The position numbers and the translations under genes are program-made. Below, piece by piece: positions 8,810-17,562 of a stretch of 64,000 nt of DNA. The notes under the pieces are model-generated. The model made no database searches, had not been told where the DNA came from, and saw only the letters and a program-made list of their open reading frames with translations. Position 1 is the stretch's first letter, and each line of letters starts with the position of its first letter. Source of the DNA: Halobellus rarus (GTDB lineage Archaea; Halobacteriota; Halobacteria; Halobacteriales; Haloferacaceae); NCBI RefSeq assembly GCF_024494595.1, contig NZ_JANHDI010000008.1:185527-249526 (forward strand), read 5' to 3'.

Positions 8810-9805
8810 GTGGCCGCACCGACAATCGGGCTCCTCGTCAACCCCGCGGCCGGTCGCGACGTCCGCCGCCTGACCGGCGGCGCGACCGTCAGCGACACGT
8901 ACGGGAAGCGCCGCGCCGCCGAGTGCGTCCTCGCGGGCGTCGGCCTCGCCGACGATCCCGTGGACGTCGTCGTCGCGCCCGACGGCGGCGAGATCGGTCA
9001 GCGGACCGTCGCGGAGGCCGACCGGTCGAACGTGCGACTCCTCGACGTCGCCGTCGGGGGAACGAGCGCGGACACACACCGCGCTGCCGCGGCGTTCCGC
9101 GAGCGCGTCGACGCGGTCGTCGTCTTCGGGGGCGACGGCACGACCCGGGACCTCGCGATCGAGATCGGCGACGTCCCACTGCTCGCCGTCTCCACGGGGA
9201 CGAACAACGTCGTCCCGACGCCCGTCGACGGGACCGTCGCGGGCGCGGCGGCCGCCTTCCTCGCGACCGGCGCGGTCGATGCCGACGATGCCACGTACCG
9301 GCACACGATGATCGAAGCCCGCGTCGACGACGGGCGCTCGATACGGGGGCTCGCGACCGTCGGCGTCGTCGATCAGTCGTTCGTCGGCACGCGAGCGGTG
9401 CTCGACCCCGACGACTTCCTCGGCGGCGGCGTCTCTCGCGCGGCCCGCGGCGAGGTCGGCCTCTCGGGCGTCGCCGGCGCGCTCACCCGCGTCGATCCGG
9501 ACGACGGTCGCGGCGTCGCCCTCGAACTCGACGCGGACGCCGAGCGGTCCGTCACCGCGATCACCGTCCCCGGCGTCGTCGAGCGAGTCGGCGTCGCCGG
9601 ATGGTCACACCTCGACCCCGGGGACGAACGCGTCTTCGCGGTCGAGGAGGCCGTCGTCAGCGTCGACGGCGAGCGAGAGCTCGAAGTGCAGAACGCGGAG
9701 ATCGGGGTTCGGCCCGTTCCGGACGGCCCGCGCCTGGTCGACTTCGACGCGGTCTTCGAGGCCGCGCCGCTCGCGGCGGACGCGCACGCGGTCGAACGCC
9801 GGTAG
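8810..9805 (+). CDS. AcoX-like / ATP-NAD kinase-fold protein of the dehydrogenase operon
   Basis: 331 residues with a GTG start at 8810, three bases after the E1 beta stop; the tight spacing fixes the start. It opens with TIGLLVNPAAGRD, contains the diacylglycerol/NAD kinase-fold signature FGGDGTTRD near residues 103-111, and has the typical STGTNNVVPT loop. This matches the AcoX family, which accompanies acetoin dehydrogenase genes in bacteria and whose biochemical role is unsettled. Third gene of the E1 operon. It could phosphorylate a small molecule linked to the complex, but that is inference. Confidence 0.85.
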   Translation: MAAPTIGLLVNPAAGRDVRRLTGGATVSDTYGKRRAAECVLAGVGLADDPVDVVVAPDGGEIGQRTVAEADRSNVRLLDVAVGGTSADTHRAAAAFRERVDAVVVFGGDGTTRDLAIEIGDVPLLAVSTGTNNVVPTPVDGTVAGAAAAFLATGAVDADDATYRHTMIEARVDDGRSIRGLATVGVVDQSFVGTRAVLDPDDFLGGGVSRAARGEVGLSGVAGALTRVDPDDGRGVALELDADAERSVTAITVPGVVERVGVAGWSHLDPGDERVFAVEEAVVSVDGERELEVQNAEIGVRPVPDGPRLVDFDAVFEAAPLAADAHAVERR

Positions 9806-9866
9806 ACGGGTCTGGGGCCCCGCCGCTCGCACGCCGCCCTGGACTTCCCGTCGGTCCCGCGTCGCT

Positions 9867-11780
9867 CTAGGCTTCCAGTCGCTCCCACGACACCTCGACC
9901 GGGAGGTCCTCGCGCAGGAGTTCGGCGACGTGACAGCTCCGTTCGCCGTACTCGACGACTCGTTCGAGCGTCGACTCGTCGGCGTCCGGCGCGTCCAGTC
10001 GCACCGTGATGTCGATGGATTCCACCGACCCCGACTCCGGTTGCGCGTCGGTCTCGACGTCGATGTCGCCGACGGCCACGTCGCGCATCTCCGCCTGATA
10101 ACGAATCGACAGCGACAGGCACGCCGCGAGCGAGCCGAGGAAGAGATCGACCGGCGAGGGCTCGGGTCCGTCCCCGTAGCGCTGTTCGGTGCCCTGGGCG
10201 CTGACGGTCCCCGCCATCCCCTCTGTCGAGCGCGCGGTGGCCTCGCGGGGGGTCGACTCCGCTGCCGTCTCGGAACCCGAGTCAGTGCTCCCCTCGCGGG
10301 CGGCCACGACTTCCTCGGGGAGGAGCGCCCACGGACTCTCGATGTTCTCCGCGAGCGTTCCCAGGAAGCGCGCGGCGTCCGCGCCGTCGACGACCCGGTG
10401 GTCGAAAGAGAGGTCCAGCGGGAGCACGCGGCGCGTCTCCGGCGTCCCGTCGTCGCCCATCACGACCCGATCCAGCAGCGTGTTCACGCCCAGAATCGCG
10501 ATCTGGGGTGGGTTGATGATCGGGTCGAAGGACTCCACGCCGAGGACGCCGAGGTTGGTGACGGTGAACGTCCCGCCCTGGAGATCGGCCATCGTGTAGT
10601 CGCCGTCGAGGGTCCGCTGGACGATCTCGCGTCGTTCGGCCGCGAGCGCCGACAGCGACTTCGACCCGACGTCGGGGACGACGGGCGTGACGAGTCCCTG
10701 CTCGACGTCGACGGCCAGACAGAGGTTGTGCTCCTCGTAGAGCCGGTGAGTGTCGTCCTCGAACGTCGCGTTGAACGCGGGGTGCTCGTCGAGGGCGTCC
10801 GAGAGAGCCAGAAGCAGCACGTCGGTCATCGAGACGTCGGCGTCGAGTGTCTCCTCCGCGGCGTCGACGGCGGCGAGCAGTGCCTCGGCGTCGACCTCGC
10901 GGTGTTCGGTGACGTGGACGGCCTCGCGGTAACTCTCGCTGAGGCGCTTCGCGATCGTCCGGCGCATCCCGTCGAACGCGCGCTCCTCGCGGAGCGTCCG
11001 CGTCGCTCCCGATCCCTCGTCGGGTTGCCCCGCCCCCACCTCCGCGTCGGGCTCCATCGCTTCCGCTCCCCCGGCGGCGGACTCCGCGTGGGCTTCCACG
11101 TCGTCTTCGGTAATCGCGCCCTGTGGGCCTGACCCATTCACCGCCGCGAGATCGACGCCGAGTTCCTCCGCGCGCTTCCGGGCTCGCGGCGTCGCCCGCA
11201 CGTCGCCGTCGCCCGCGCCGGCACCTTCCGCATCACCGCCCGTCGCGTCCGCGCTCGCCTCCACGTCCGCCTCGGTGACCGCGCCCTGCGGCCCGGTACC
11301 GTCGATACCGGCCAGATCGACGCCCAGCTCGTCGGCTCGCTTCTTCGCGCGGGGGCTGGCTTTCGGGGCGGCGTCGGCCGTCTCCGACGAACCGGCCGCC
11401 TCGCCGGGCGTCCCCGACGTCTCGGACCCAGTCGTCGCCGACGGCTCTCCGGCGGGTTCGCTCGTGGTGTCCGATCCGCCCGTCTCGGAGACGTCTCCCA
11501 AATCGGCTTCGGCCTCCGCCAACAGACCGTCGATCTCCTCGTCCGCTCCGGCGATGATCCCGATCGGGGTCCCGGGGGCGACGGTCTCGCCCGCTTCGAG
11601 GAAGACCCGACGGAGCACGCCGCTCTCGCGGGCGTCGACCTCGGCTGTCGTCTTCTCGGACTCGATCTCCGCGACCACCGCGCCCTCATCCGTCGCCGCT
11701 CCCTCCTCGAGGAACCACTCCAAAAGCGTCCCGTTCTCCATCTCCAGGCCGAGTTTCGGCATCCGGACGACGTATCCCAT
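9867..11780 (-). CDS. 2-oxoacid dehydrogenase E2 (acyltransferase) fused to an OsmC-like domain
   Basis: 637 residues. Domains: lipoyl domain about 1-80 with acceptor Lys43 in ESEKTTAEV; an Ala/Ser/Thr/acidic linker; two peripheral-subunit-binding domains at about 139-176 (SPRAKKRADELGV) and 195-231 (TPRARKRAEELGV); catalytic chloramphenicol acetyltransferase-like core about 262-492 with SFDHRVVDG (His461, Asp465); then about 515-637 an OsmC/Ohr-type domain with its two cysteines, Cys554 (SLAACLSL) and Cys616 (SCHVAELL). E2 proteins normally stop at the core. The gene faces the E1-acoX operon, with 61 bp between stops. It transfers acyl groups to CoA; the OsmC part suggests peroxide reduction using the lipoyl arm, which is inference. 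Confidence 0.93.
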   Translation of the reverse strand: MGYVVRMPKLGLEMENGTLLEWFLEEGAATDEGAVVAEIESEKTTAEVDARESGVLRRVFLEAGETVAPGTPIGIIAGADEEIDGLLAEAEADLGDVSETGGSDTTSEPAGEPSATTGSETSGTPGEAAGSSETADAAPKASPRAKKRADELGVDLAGIDGTGPQGAVTEADVEASADATGGDAEGAGAGDGDVRATPRARKRAEELGVDLAAVNGSGPQGAITEDDVEAHAESAAGGAEAMEPDAEVGAGQPDEGSGATRTLREERAFDGMRRTIAKRLSESYREAVHVTEHREVDAEALLAAVDAAEETLDADVSMTDVLLLALSDALDEHPAFNATFEDDTHRLYEEHNLCLAVDVEQGLVTPVVPDVGSKSLSALAAERREIVQRTLDGDYTMADLQGGTFTVTNLGVLGVESFDPIINPPQIAILGVNTLLDRVVMGDDGTPETRRVLPLDLSFDHRVVDGADAARFLGTLAENIESPWALLPEEVVAAREGSTDSGSETAAESTPREATARSTEGMAGTVSAQGTEQRYGDGPEPSPVDLFLGSLAACLSLSIRYQAEMRDVAVGDIDVETDAQPESGSVESIDITVRLDAPDADESTLERVVEYGERSCHVAELLREDLPVEVSWERLEA

Positions 11781-11898
11781 ACGCGAACAATCACCAGCGA
11801 TCTACATAATCGTTGAGGATGGATACGGCCCGCGTGTCCGCGACGGCGGACTACTGACCGCGGATTGGGGAGAAGAACCGCCCTCGTGATTCTATGCG

Positions 11899-12156
11899 TC
11901 AGATCATTCCTTCGGCCTTGAGCCCCTCGATGACGTCGTCGACGAGGGTCTCGACGTCGTCGTAGGGGAAGTCCTGGTGAGAGCCGAGTTTCGCGGCCAT
12001 CTCCATCGCGGTGAGCGTCACGTCGCCCGCCTCGAACTTCGTGCCCGGTCCGTCCGGGAGCGTCGGCACCAGATCCATCTGGCTATCGATCGGGAAGTCT
12101 GCGCCACTGAACGCCTCGGTGAACTGCTCTCGGAGTTCTGACTCTACGTCTGCCAT
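11899..12156 (-). CDS. Small MTH865-family-like protein
   Basis: 85 residues from the ATG at 12156 (MADVESELREQF). The compact helical sequence with GADFPID, LPDGPGTKFEAGDVTL and the C-terminal VEGLK-like helix resembles the MTH865 family of small archaeal proteins of unknown function with an EF-hand-like or acyl-carrier-like helical fold. A longer in-frame reading upstream shadows the flavin-binding gene on the other strand and is rejected. It is divergent from the next gene by 120 bp, and its promoter lies in that gap. Confidence 0.75.
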   Translation of the reverse strand: MADVESELREQFTEAFSGADFPIDSQMDLVPTLPDGPGTKFEAGDVTLTAMEMAAKLGSHQDFPYDDVETLVDDVIEGLKAEGMI

Positions 12157-12276
12157 AGCCGTCACGTGCGAGACGACGCGCAAAAGCGTTCCGGAACCAC
12201 TACAAATCGGTTGGGAGTTGTCGCACTCGGCGGCGAGACCGTACATTCTTGGTACTCGCCCGGAGAACCTCCGGTA

Positions 12277-12747
12277 ATGACGAGTGGTGCCTACGGGATC
12301 GAGATGAGTGACGGGGACGTCGCCGAGTTCCTGACCCGACAGGGGCACGGCGTCCTCTCGTTCGGCGGCGACGTGCCGTACGGCCTGCCGATCTCGTTCG
12401 GGTACGACGTCTTGCACAACCGATGCGTCTTCCAGTTGGTGTTCCACGAGGGAAGCGAAAAGCGGGCCCGCCTCGACGACTCGTCGCACGTGTCGCTCGT
12501 CAGCTACGAGTGGAACGGCCCCGACGACTGGCGGAGCGTCGTCATCACGGGCACGCTCGCGCCCATCGAAGACACTGATTCCGCGGCGCTGGACGCTTCC
12601 GAGGTGTTCGCGGAGTACGCGTCGGTCGCGGGGCTCAGCGTGTTCGATCGCCCGTCGGCGGAACTCGATCCGGAGTGGTACGAACTGCAGATCGACGAAC
12701 TGAACGGTCGACACTCGCCGACGAGCGGTTCGGGCTCGACGAAGTGA
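12277..12747 (+). CDS. Pyridoxamine 5'-phosphate oxidase-family flavin-binding protein
   Basis: 156 residues from the ATG at 12277; the upstream extension overlaps the divergent small gene. It shows the split-barrel pattern of FMN-binding PNPOx-like proteins: MSDGDVAEFLTRQGHGVLSF, YGLPISFGYD, then a strand pair around HVSLVSYE and SVVITGTLAPI. Haloarchaea carry many such proteins; some bind FMN, F420 or heme, and the substrate cannot be read from the sequence. No signal peptide. Confidence 0.85.
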   Translation: MTSGAYGIEMSDGDVAEFLTRQGHGVLSFGGDVPYGLPISFGYDVLHNRCVFQLVFHEGSEKRARLDDSSHVSLVSYEWNGPDDWRSVVITGTLAPIEDTDSAALDASEVFAEYASVAGLSVFDRPSAELDPEWYELQIDELNGRHSPTSGSGSTK

Positions 12748-12833
12748 GTCGACGGCGACGAGGCTGACCCGGTGCCGCCTTCTCGACGAGACAAACCAAA
12801 GTATTCACTACAGGCGACTCCCAACGCCCGAGT

Positions 12834-13385
12834 ATGACTGACGGCAACGCGGAGATGTCCCGTCGCGCCTTCCTCACGACGGCTGCCGGAACCGCCGCGG
12901 TCGCGGGTGCTGCCGGGACCGCTGCGGGACAGGAGGGCGGAGGCACGGAGGAAGTCGTTGTCGGACCGGGCGGCGACCTGGTCTTCGAACCCGGGACGAG
13001 CGAACCGTTACAGATCACTCCCGGAACGACCGTGGAGTTCGCTTGGGACTCCGACAACCACAACATCGTCGTCGACAGCCAGCCCGATGACGCCGACTGG
13101 GGCGGTCACGAACCGATCGAGAACACGGGCTTCACGTACGAGTACACCTTCGAGGTGCTCGGCACCTACGAGTACTACTGCGAACCCCACCTCACGGCCG
13201 GGATGGAGGCCACGATCGAGGTCGTCGAGGAGATCTCGACGCCCGAGCCCTCGAACGTCCCGTCGGTCCCCGACTCCGCGAAGACGCTGGGCGTCGCGAC
13301 GACGTTCGCGATGGTCGCCACGCTCGGTCTGGCCTTCTTCTTCCTGAAGTACGGCGGCGACTACGAACTCGAAGACGAGGAGTAG
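12834..13385 (+). CDS. Halocyanin-like blue copper protein with Tat signal and C-terminal membrane anchor
   Basis: 183 residues. The N-terminus is a Tat signal (SRRAFLTTAAGTA) followed by an Ala-rich stretch ending near residue 32. The cupredoxin domain carries the type-1 copper ligands His in DSDNHNIV and Cys, His, Met in YYCEPHLTAGM. A transmembrane helix near residues 148-170 and an acidic tail put the copper domain outside the cell, anchored by its C-terminus. It is a mobile or tethered electron carrier in the respiratory chain. Its last 25 bases overlap the end of a convergent membrane protein gene. A CopD-like gene follows on the other strand, a copper-related neighbourhood. Confidence 0.9.
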   Translation: MTDGNAEMSRRAFLTTAAGTAAVAGAAGTAAGQEGGGTEEVVVGPGGDLVFEPGTSEPLQITPGTTVEFAWDSDNHNIVVDSQPDDADWGGHEPIENTGFTYEYTFEVLGTYEYYCEPHLTAGMEATIEVVEEISTPEPSNVPSVPDSAKTLGVATTFAMVATLGLAFFFLKYGGDYELEDEE

Positions 13386-13966
13386 TCCGGTCCCGTTTCC
13401 GGGACTATCCGCTCGCTCGCCCGCGCGACCGCGACGCTACAGACGGCTGAGGCCACGCCTGCGACCGCACCGACGACGGCCCCGATAACTGAGCCGATGA
13501 CAGCGACGAAGGCGACGGTCGTCAGGAGTTCCGGGGCGCGGACGACAGCGACCGCGCTGCCGACCAGGACGCCGCCGCCGACCAGTCCGACACCGACGCC
13601 GGCACCGCCGATGGTTCCCCGAATCAAGAGCGACCCGATACTGCGGTCCCCATCCGCGATTCCGCCGCCGGACAGGACCCACCGAACCGCGACGATGACG
13701 AGCGCCCACAGGTAGCCGAACGCGGCCAGCCCCGGAACCGTTCCGAGTCCCGTCAGCGCGCCGGCCAGCGCCCCGGAGAGATGGCCGGCCAGGAGGACGA
13801 CGAGCGAGAACGCCGCGAGATCGAACGTGGCGACCGTCCAGACCTCGAACGGATCGGCGGGCTCGACCTCGGCTCGATCGGTAGACCCATCCTCGGCTCG
13901 ATCGGTGGATCCGTCCACGGCTCGAGCCGCGGATTCGGTCTCGTCCCGACCGACGCGGTCACCCAT
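13361..13966 (-). CDS. Multi-pass membrane protein of unknown function
   Basis: 201 residues. A hydrophilic N-terminal 45 residues with a DGSTDRAE repeat is followed by about five hydrophobic segments rich in Gly, Ala and Val (FDLAAFSLVVLLAGH, LWALVIVAVRW, GVGVGLVGGGVLV, TVAFVAVIGSVIGAVVG). It ends in six consecutive serines, encoded opposite the acidic tail of the halocyanin gene in a 25-bp convergent overlap. Its start overlaps the stop of the CopD-like gene by 8 bases, so the two are cotranscribed. No family recognised. Confidence 0.75.
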   Translation of the reverse strand: MGDRVGRDETESAARAVDGSTDRAEDGSTDRAEVEPADPFEVWTVATFDLAAFSLVVLLAGHLSGALAGALTGLGTVPGLAAFGYLWALVIVAVRWVLSGGGIADGDRSIGSLLIRGTIGGAGVGVGLVGGGVLVGSAVAVVRAPELLTTVAFVAVIGSVIGAVVGAVAGVASAVCSVAVARASERIVPETGPDYSSSSSS

Positions 13967-14387
13967 GGGCGAGCACCTCCGCGAGCGCGACGATCGCCCC
14001 GAGCGCCCATCCGGTCGCAGCGTACAGGACGCGGAGGCGGCCGCGCGCGATTGACCGGACCGCGCCGGAATCGCCGAGCCGACCGACGGCGAGCGAGCGA
14101 ACCGCCGAGAGGACCACGACCCCGGCCACGACGAGCAGTTTGAACGTCAGGATCGACCCCCAGCGGGTCGTGGGCCCCGGCGGCCCGAGCGTCCCGAGGT
14201 TACCGACGCCGGTGGCGATCGAGACGCCGAGCGCGCCCCAGAAGAGCCACTCGTACCGACGCAGCACCGGACGCGGGTCGCGGTTTCCGATCCGGAGCGC
14301 CTGCCAGGCGGCGACAGCGCCACCGAGGAGGACGGCCATTCCGAGGACGTGAGCGAGTCGAACGAGGAGGTGGAGGGCACCCGCCAT
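13959..14387 (-). CDS. CopD-like integral membrane protein
   Basis: 142 residues with four predicted transmembrane helices. The first helix (LHLLVRLAHVLGMAVLLGG) with His residues, the RYEWLFWGALGVSIATGVGN helix and the later WGSILTFKLLVV helix resemble the CopD/DUF2269 family of copper-related or heme-related membrane proteins. Copper binding is inferred from family and from the halocyanin gene 0.6 kb away. Upstream gene of a two-gene operon with the Gly/Ala-rich membrane protein. Confidence 0.7.
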   Translation of the reverse strand: MAGALHLLVRLAHVLGMAVLLGGAVAAWQALRIGNRDPRPVLRRYEWLFWGALGVSIATGVGNLGTLGPPGPTTRWGSILTFKLLVVAGVVVLSAVRSLAVGRLGDSGAVRSIARGRLRVLYAATGWALGAIVALAEVLAHG

Positions 14388-14442
14388 ACCACCTCCTACG
14401 CCGGACGGGGTCGTAATTCTGCGGGACTGACGCCCGAAAGCA

Positions 14443-15501
14443 TCAGAAGAAGCCGTAGGCGTCGATCTCGGACTCGTAGACGTTCTCGTACGCCGTGAGG
14501 ATCGGTTCGTGATCGTACCCGACGAACGCCTCGTTGACCGTCGACGGATCGTGGGCCGCGGCGGCGACGACCTCGTCGGCCAGCTCCTGCGGGCTCGTCA
14601 CGCGCGCGCCGCGGTCGAGGTTCTCCACGAGTTCGTGTCCGCTCGATCGGGCCTGGTACTCGACGATGCCGACGCAGCCGCACGCGAGCGCCCAGAGCAG
14701 CCCGCGCGCGAACGGTTCGACGGTCGCCGTCTGGGCGAAGACGTGCGCGCCCTTCAGTATCGGGACGAACTCCTCGGGGTCGAGGTCGCCGAGGAACGAG
14801 ACGCGGTCGTCGATTCGGAGCTCCGCGGCGGTCTCTTCGGCGGCGTCGCGCTCGGGTCCGTCGCCGATCACGGCGGCCCGCCAGTCGCGGCCGCGGAGCT
14901 CCGCGAGCGCGAGGAGGAACGACTCCACGTTGGCGTGCTCGTCTAGGTCCCGCGCGTAGACCAGGTCCGCCCGGTTGTCGACGCCGGCCTCGCGCACCAG
15001 ATCGAAGTCGATCGATTCGGGGACGAGCGTGACGTCGTCGGCGGCCGCGCCGTACTCGCGGACGTCCGTCTTGACCAATCGCGAAGGGGCCAGGACGCGG
15101 TCGGCCCCCTTCGTGGCCCGACGGAGCATCCGCGTGGAGTCGTCGGCCCGCCGCGCCCACCAGTCGACGACGACCGGGATTCGAAGGACGCGGGCGGCCG
15201 TCTTCGCGGCGACGACCTGTGCAGGTGGGCTGTTGGTGGCGTGAACCACGTCGGGCGACGCGCGCCGGAGCGCGAAGGGCAGTTTCGAGGCGAAGGATCG
15301 AACCGCCGGTTCCTCCGTGACGGCGACGTACTCGACGCCGTTGTGTTCGAACTCGTCGAGCGGTCCGCCCCACCACTGCGCGCAGAGGAACACGACCTCG
15401 TGACCGCGCGCGGCGAGACGCTCGGCGACCCGTCGCGCCCGTCTCGTGGCACCGTCCGAACTGAGCTGATCGGGGTACAGCGAGACGAACGCGACGCGCA
15501 T
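14443..15501 (-). CDS. Glycosyltransferase, family 4 (GT-B fold)
   Basis: 352 residues from the ATG at 15501 (MRVAFVSLYPDQ), which begins at the first Rossmann strand; the 13-codon longer version is rejected. N-terminal domain: SSDGATRRARRVAERLAARGHEV pattern, then DVVHATN. C-terminal domain: VLAPSRLVKTDVREYG, LVYARDLDEHANVESF and a retaining-GT E-x7-E region around TVEPFARGLLWALACG. It transfers a sugar from a nucleotide donor. Acceptor unknown; it could act in surface glycan or glycolipid synthesis near egsA. Same strand as its neighbours but 182 bp away from the DUF420 gene. Confidence 0.9.
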   Translation of the reverse strand: MRVAFVSLYPDQLSSDGATRRARRVAERLAARGHEVVFLCAQWWGGPLDEFEHNGVEYVAVTEEPAVRSFASKLPFALRRASPDVVHATNSPPAQVVAAKTAARVLRIPVVVDWWARRADDSTRMLRRATKGADRVLAPSRLVKTDVREYGAAADDVTLVPESIDFDLVREAGVDNRADLVYARDLDEHANVESFLLALAELRGRDWRAAVIGDGPERDAAEETAAELRIDDRVSFLGDLDPEEFVPILKGAHVFAQTATVEPFARGLLWALACGCVGIVEYQARSSGHELVENLDRGARVTSPQELADEVVAAAAHDPSTVNEAFVGYDHEPILTAYENVYESEIDAYGFF

Positions 15502-15683
15502 ACCCGTGGGTTTCGTCGCGGCGATAAAAATCCTCGACATTCGGCGGTCGAGCCAGCCGACCGGCGAACGGGGTGCGGTCGGCGGCGACGTCGGAAGACT
15601 GTGGGCGAGTCAGAGCCGACGAAAGCGTCGGAACGCGGCGGAGACGATGTCGTCGACACCAGGAGCCAACGGCTGAACCGAGG

Positions 15684-16304
15684 TCAGAACAGTAGCAACG
15701 TCGCGGCGGCGGACTCGACGTACTCCCAACTGAAGGCGTGGTTCAGGAGGAGATAGGTGACGACACCGAGCGCGAGCGAGAGCAGCCACGACCCGGCGGC
15801 GATCCGACCGACGCGACGGTGCGGCGTCTCGCTCCTGAGTTCCGCGGGCGAGTGCGTGATCCCGAGGACGAGCGCGTACACCACCACCGGCACCGACACG
15901 ATCGAGAGGACGATGTGGACCGCGAGCATCGCCAGGTACGGATAGTAGACGAGCGTCGGCCCCACGAACTCCTTCGTGCCGCCGCCGCCGATCTTCGTGA
16001 GGTAGAGGACGAGAAACACGAGGATGAGGAGGAAGGAAGTCACCATCGCGGCCGCGTGCTTTTCGACCTCGTCGCGGCGGATCCACCGCCAGCCGGCGGC
16101 GATCACGAGGACGTTCACGGCGTTGACGACGGCGATGGCGTCGGCGAGGCGGTTCACCGCCCGCAGCGACAGGTCGGGGAACACGCTCCCGGGCACGACG
16201 CCCAGAAAGGTCCCGACGACGGCGGCGTAGCCGACGACCGACAGGAGGGCGGTGACCGCGAGCGGGTGGCGCTTGGCCGCGTTGTCTGCGCTCGAAGTTG
16301 CCAT
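15684..16304 (-). CDS. DUF420-family membrane protein
   Basis: 206 residues with five or six transmembrane helices and the family's conserved His-containing helices (KHAAAMVTSFLLILVFLVLYLTK, YPYLAMLAVHIVLSIV, HRRVGRIAAGSWLLS). DUF420 proteins are related to CtaM-type factors, and many are encoded near cytochrome oxidase genes, where they help to assemble or stabilise the oxidase. No oxidase subunit gene is visible here; the halocyanin gene 3 kb away is the nearest respiratory link. Confidence 0.85.
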   Translation of the reverse strand: MATSSADNAAKRHPLAVTALLSVVGYAAVVGTFLGVVPGSVFPDLSLRAVNRLADAIAVVNAVNVLVIAAGWRWIRRDEVEKHAAAMVTSFLLILVFLVLYLTKIGGGGTKEFVGPTLVYYPYLAMLAVHIVLSIVSVPVVVYALVLGITHSPAELRSETPHRRVGRIAAGSWLLSLALGVVTYLLLNHAFSWEYVESAAATLLLF

Positions 16305-16420
16305 ACCCGACGTTGGAAACCGGTCCTAATCGGTCTTCGGATCCCGCCTCGTCCGGTGAAGTCACCGGACGGCCGTCCCCCTCGGCGAGGCTCGATGACG
16401 ACGCCTCACGACAGTCCGTA

Positions 16421-17467
16421 TCAGATCACGCCGGTGAACGTCGCCGCTTCGAGCGCGGCGTCCTCGCTGACGCCGTCGCCGAGGATCGTGTACCGGTCGC
16501 GGATCGAGTGGGCGGTCGTCAGCGCCTCCAGAAACGTCTCGTCGTCGATACCGAGTTCCGACGCGGTCGTCGGCGCGCCCATCGCTTCGAGGGCGTCGCG
16601 GATGTCCGCCCACTCGCCGCGCTCGCCCGAGTGGAGGTACTCGGTCACGACGCTCGCGACGCCGACCTGGTGCCCGTGGAGCGCGGTCCCCGGAACGAGC
16701 CGGTCGAGCTGGTGAGAGATGAGGTGCTCCGCGCCCGACGCCGGTCGGGAGGAGCCGGCGATCGACATCGCGACGCCCGAGGAGACGAGCGCCTTCGCGA
16801 CCAGCCACGCCGACTCCTCGAAGCCGGGCTTGATCGCCTCGGCGGACTCGACGAGCATCTCCGCGGTCATCTGCGAGAGCGCGCCGGCGTACTCGCTGTA
16901 CTCGACGTTCTTCAGCCGGTGGGCGAGCTGCCAGTCCTTGACGGCGGTGTAGTTCGAGATGATGTCCGCACAGCCGGCGGTCGTGAGTTCCCACGGGGCC
17001 TCCGCGAGGACTTCCGTGTCGGCGACGACCGCCAGCGGCGGGTCCGCGGCGACCGAGTGGCGGGTGTCGCCCTCGGGGATCGACGAACGCCCCGAGACGA
17101 TGCCGTCGTGGCTCGCGGCGGTCGGGACGGAGATGAACCCACAGCCCAGTCGATCCGAGGCCATCTTCGCCGTGTCTATCGGTTTGCCGCCCCCGAGCGC
17201 GATCAGATAGCCCGCCTCGGCGTCCGCTGCGGCGGCGACGACGCGCTCGACGGCGTCGAAACTCGCCGTCTCGACCACGGTCGTTCCGGCCACGTCGAAC
17301 TGGGCGCGCACCTGATCGCCCACCAGCCCGTTCGGCGTCGGACTCGTCACCACGAGCGGGCGGCCCGAGAGGTAGAGCTCGTCGACTGCTGCAGCGAGGT
17401 CATCGAGAACGCCGTGGCCGACGAGGACGTTCCGCGGAAGTTTGATCCACGTCGTCTTGTCGAACAT
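16421..17467 (-). CDS. egsA: Glycerol-1-phosphate dehydrogenase
   Basis: 348 residues from the ATG at 17467 (MFDKTTWIKLP); the far longer reading frame upstream is a shadow of the next genes. It makes sn-glycerol-1-phosphate from dihydroxyacetone phosphate with NAD(P)H, the step that sets the stereochemistry of archaeal ether lipids. Marks of the iron/zinc polyol dehydrogenase fold: LVVTSPTPNG, GGGKPIDTAKM, SVPTAASHDGI, TAGCADIISNYTAVKDW and a Zn ligand pair in GAEHLISH and LHGHQVG. Length is normal. 95 bp separate it from the upstream LysE gene. Confidence 0.96.
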   Translation of the reverse strand: MFDKTTWIKLPRNVLVGHGVLDDLAAAVDELYLSGRPLVVTSPTPNGLVGDQVRAQFDVAGTTVVETASFDAVERVVAAAADAEAGYLIALGGGKPIDTAKMASDRLGCGFISVPTAASHDGIVSGRSSIPEGDTRHSVAADPPLAVVADTEVLAEAPWELTTAGCADIISNYTAVKDWQLAHRLKNVEYSEYAGALSQMTAEMLVESAEAIKPGFEESAWLVAKALVSSGVAMSIAGSSRPASGAEHLISHQLDRLVPGTALHGHQVGVASVVTEYLHSGERGEWADIRDALEAMGAPTTASELGIDDETFLEALTTAHSIRDRYTILGDGVSEDAALEAATFTGVI

Positions 17468-17562
17468 ACCATCAGTTTCGCCGGGCGGCTGATAAGGACT
17501 GTCGTAAACGGACTTCCCGTTTTCGTGGCGGTGAGAGCAGACGGTGCTGCGCTCGGAGCGCC

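Noticed and set aside
7789-9870. A 693-residue plus-strand frame over the E1 beta and AcoX-like genes
   Set aside because: Extremely rich in Arg and without any known pattern; the true genes are in another frame with acidic, family-matching products.
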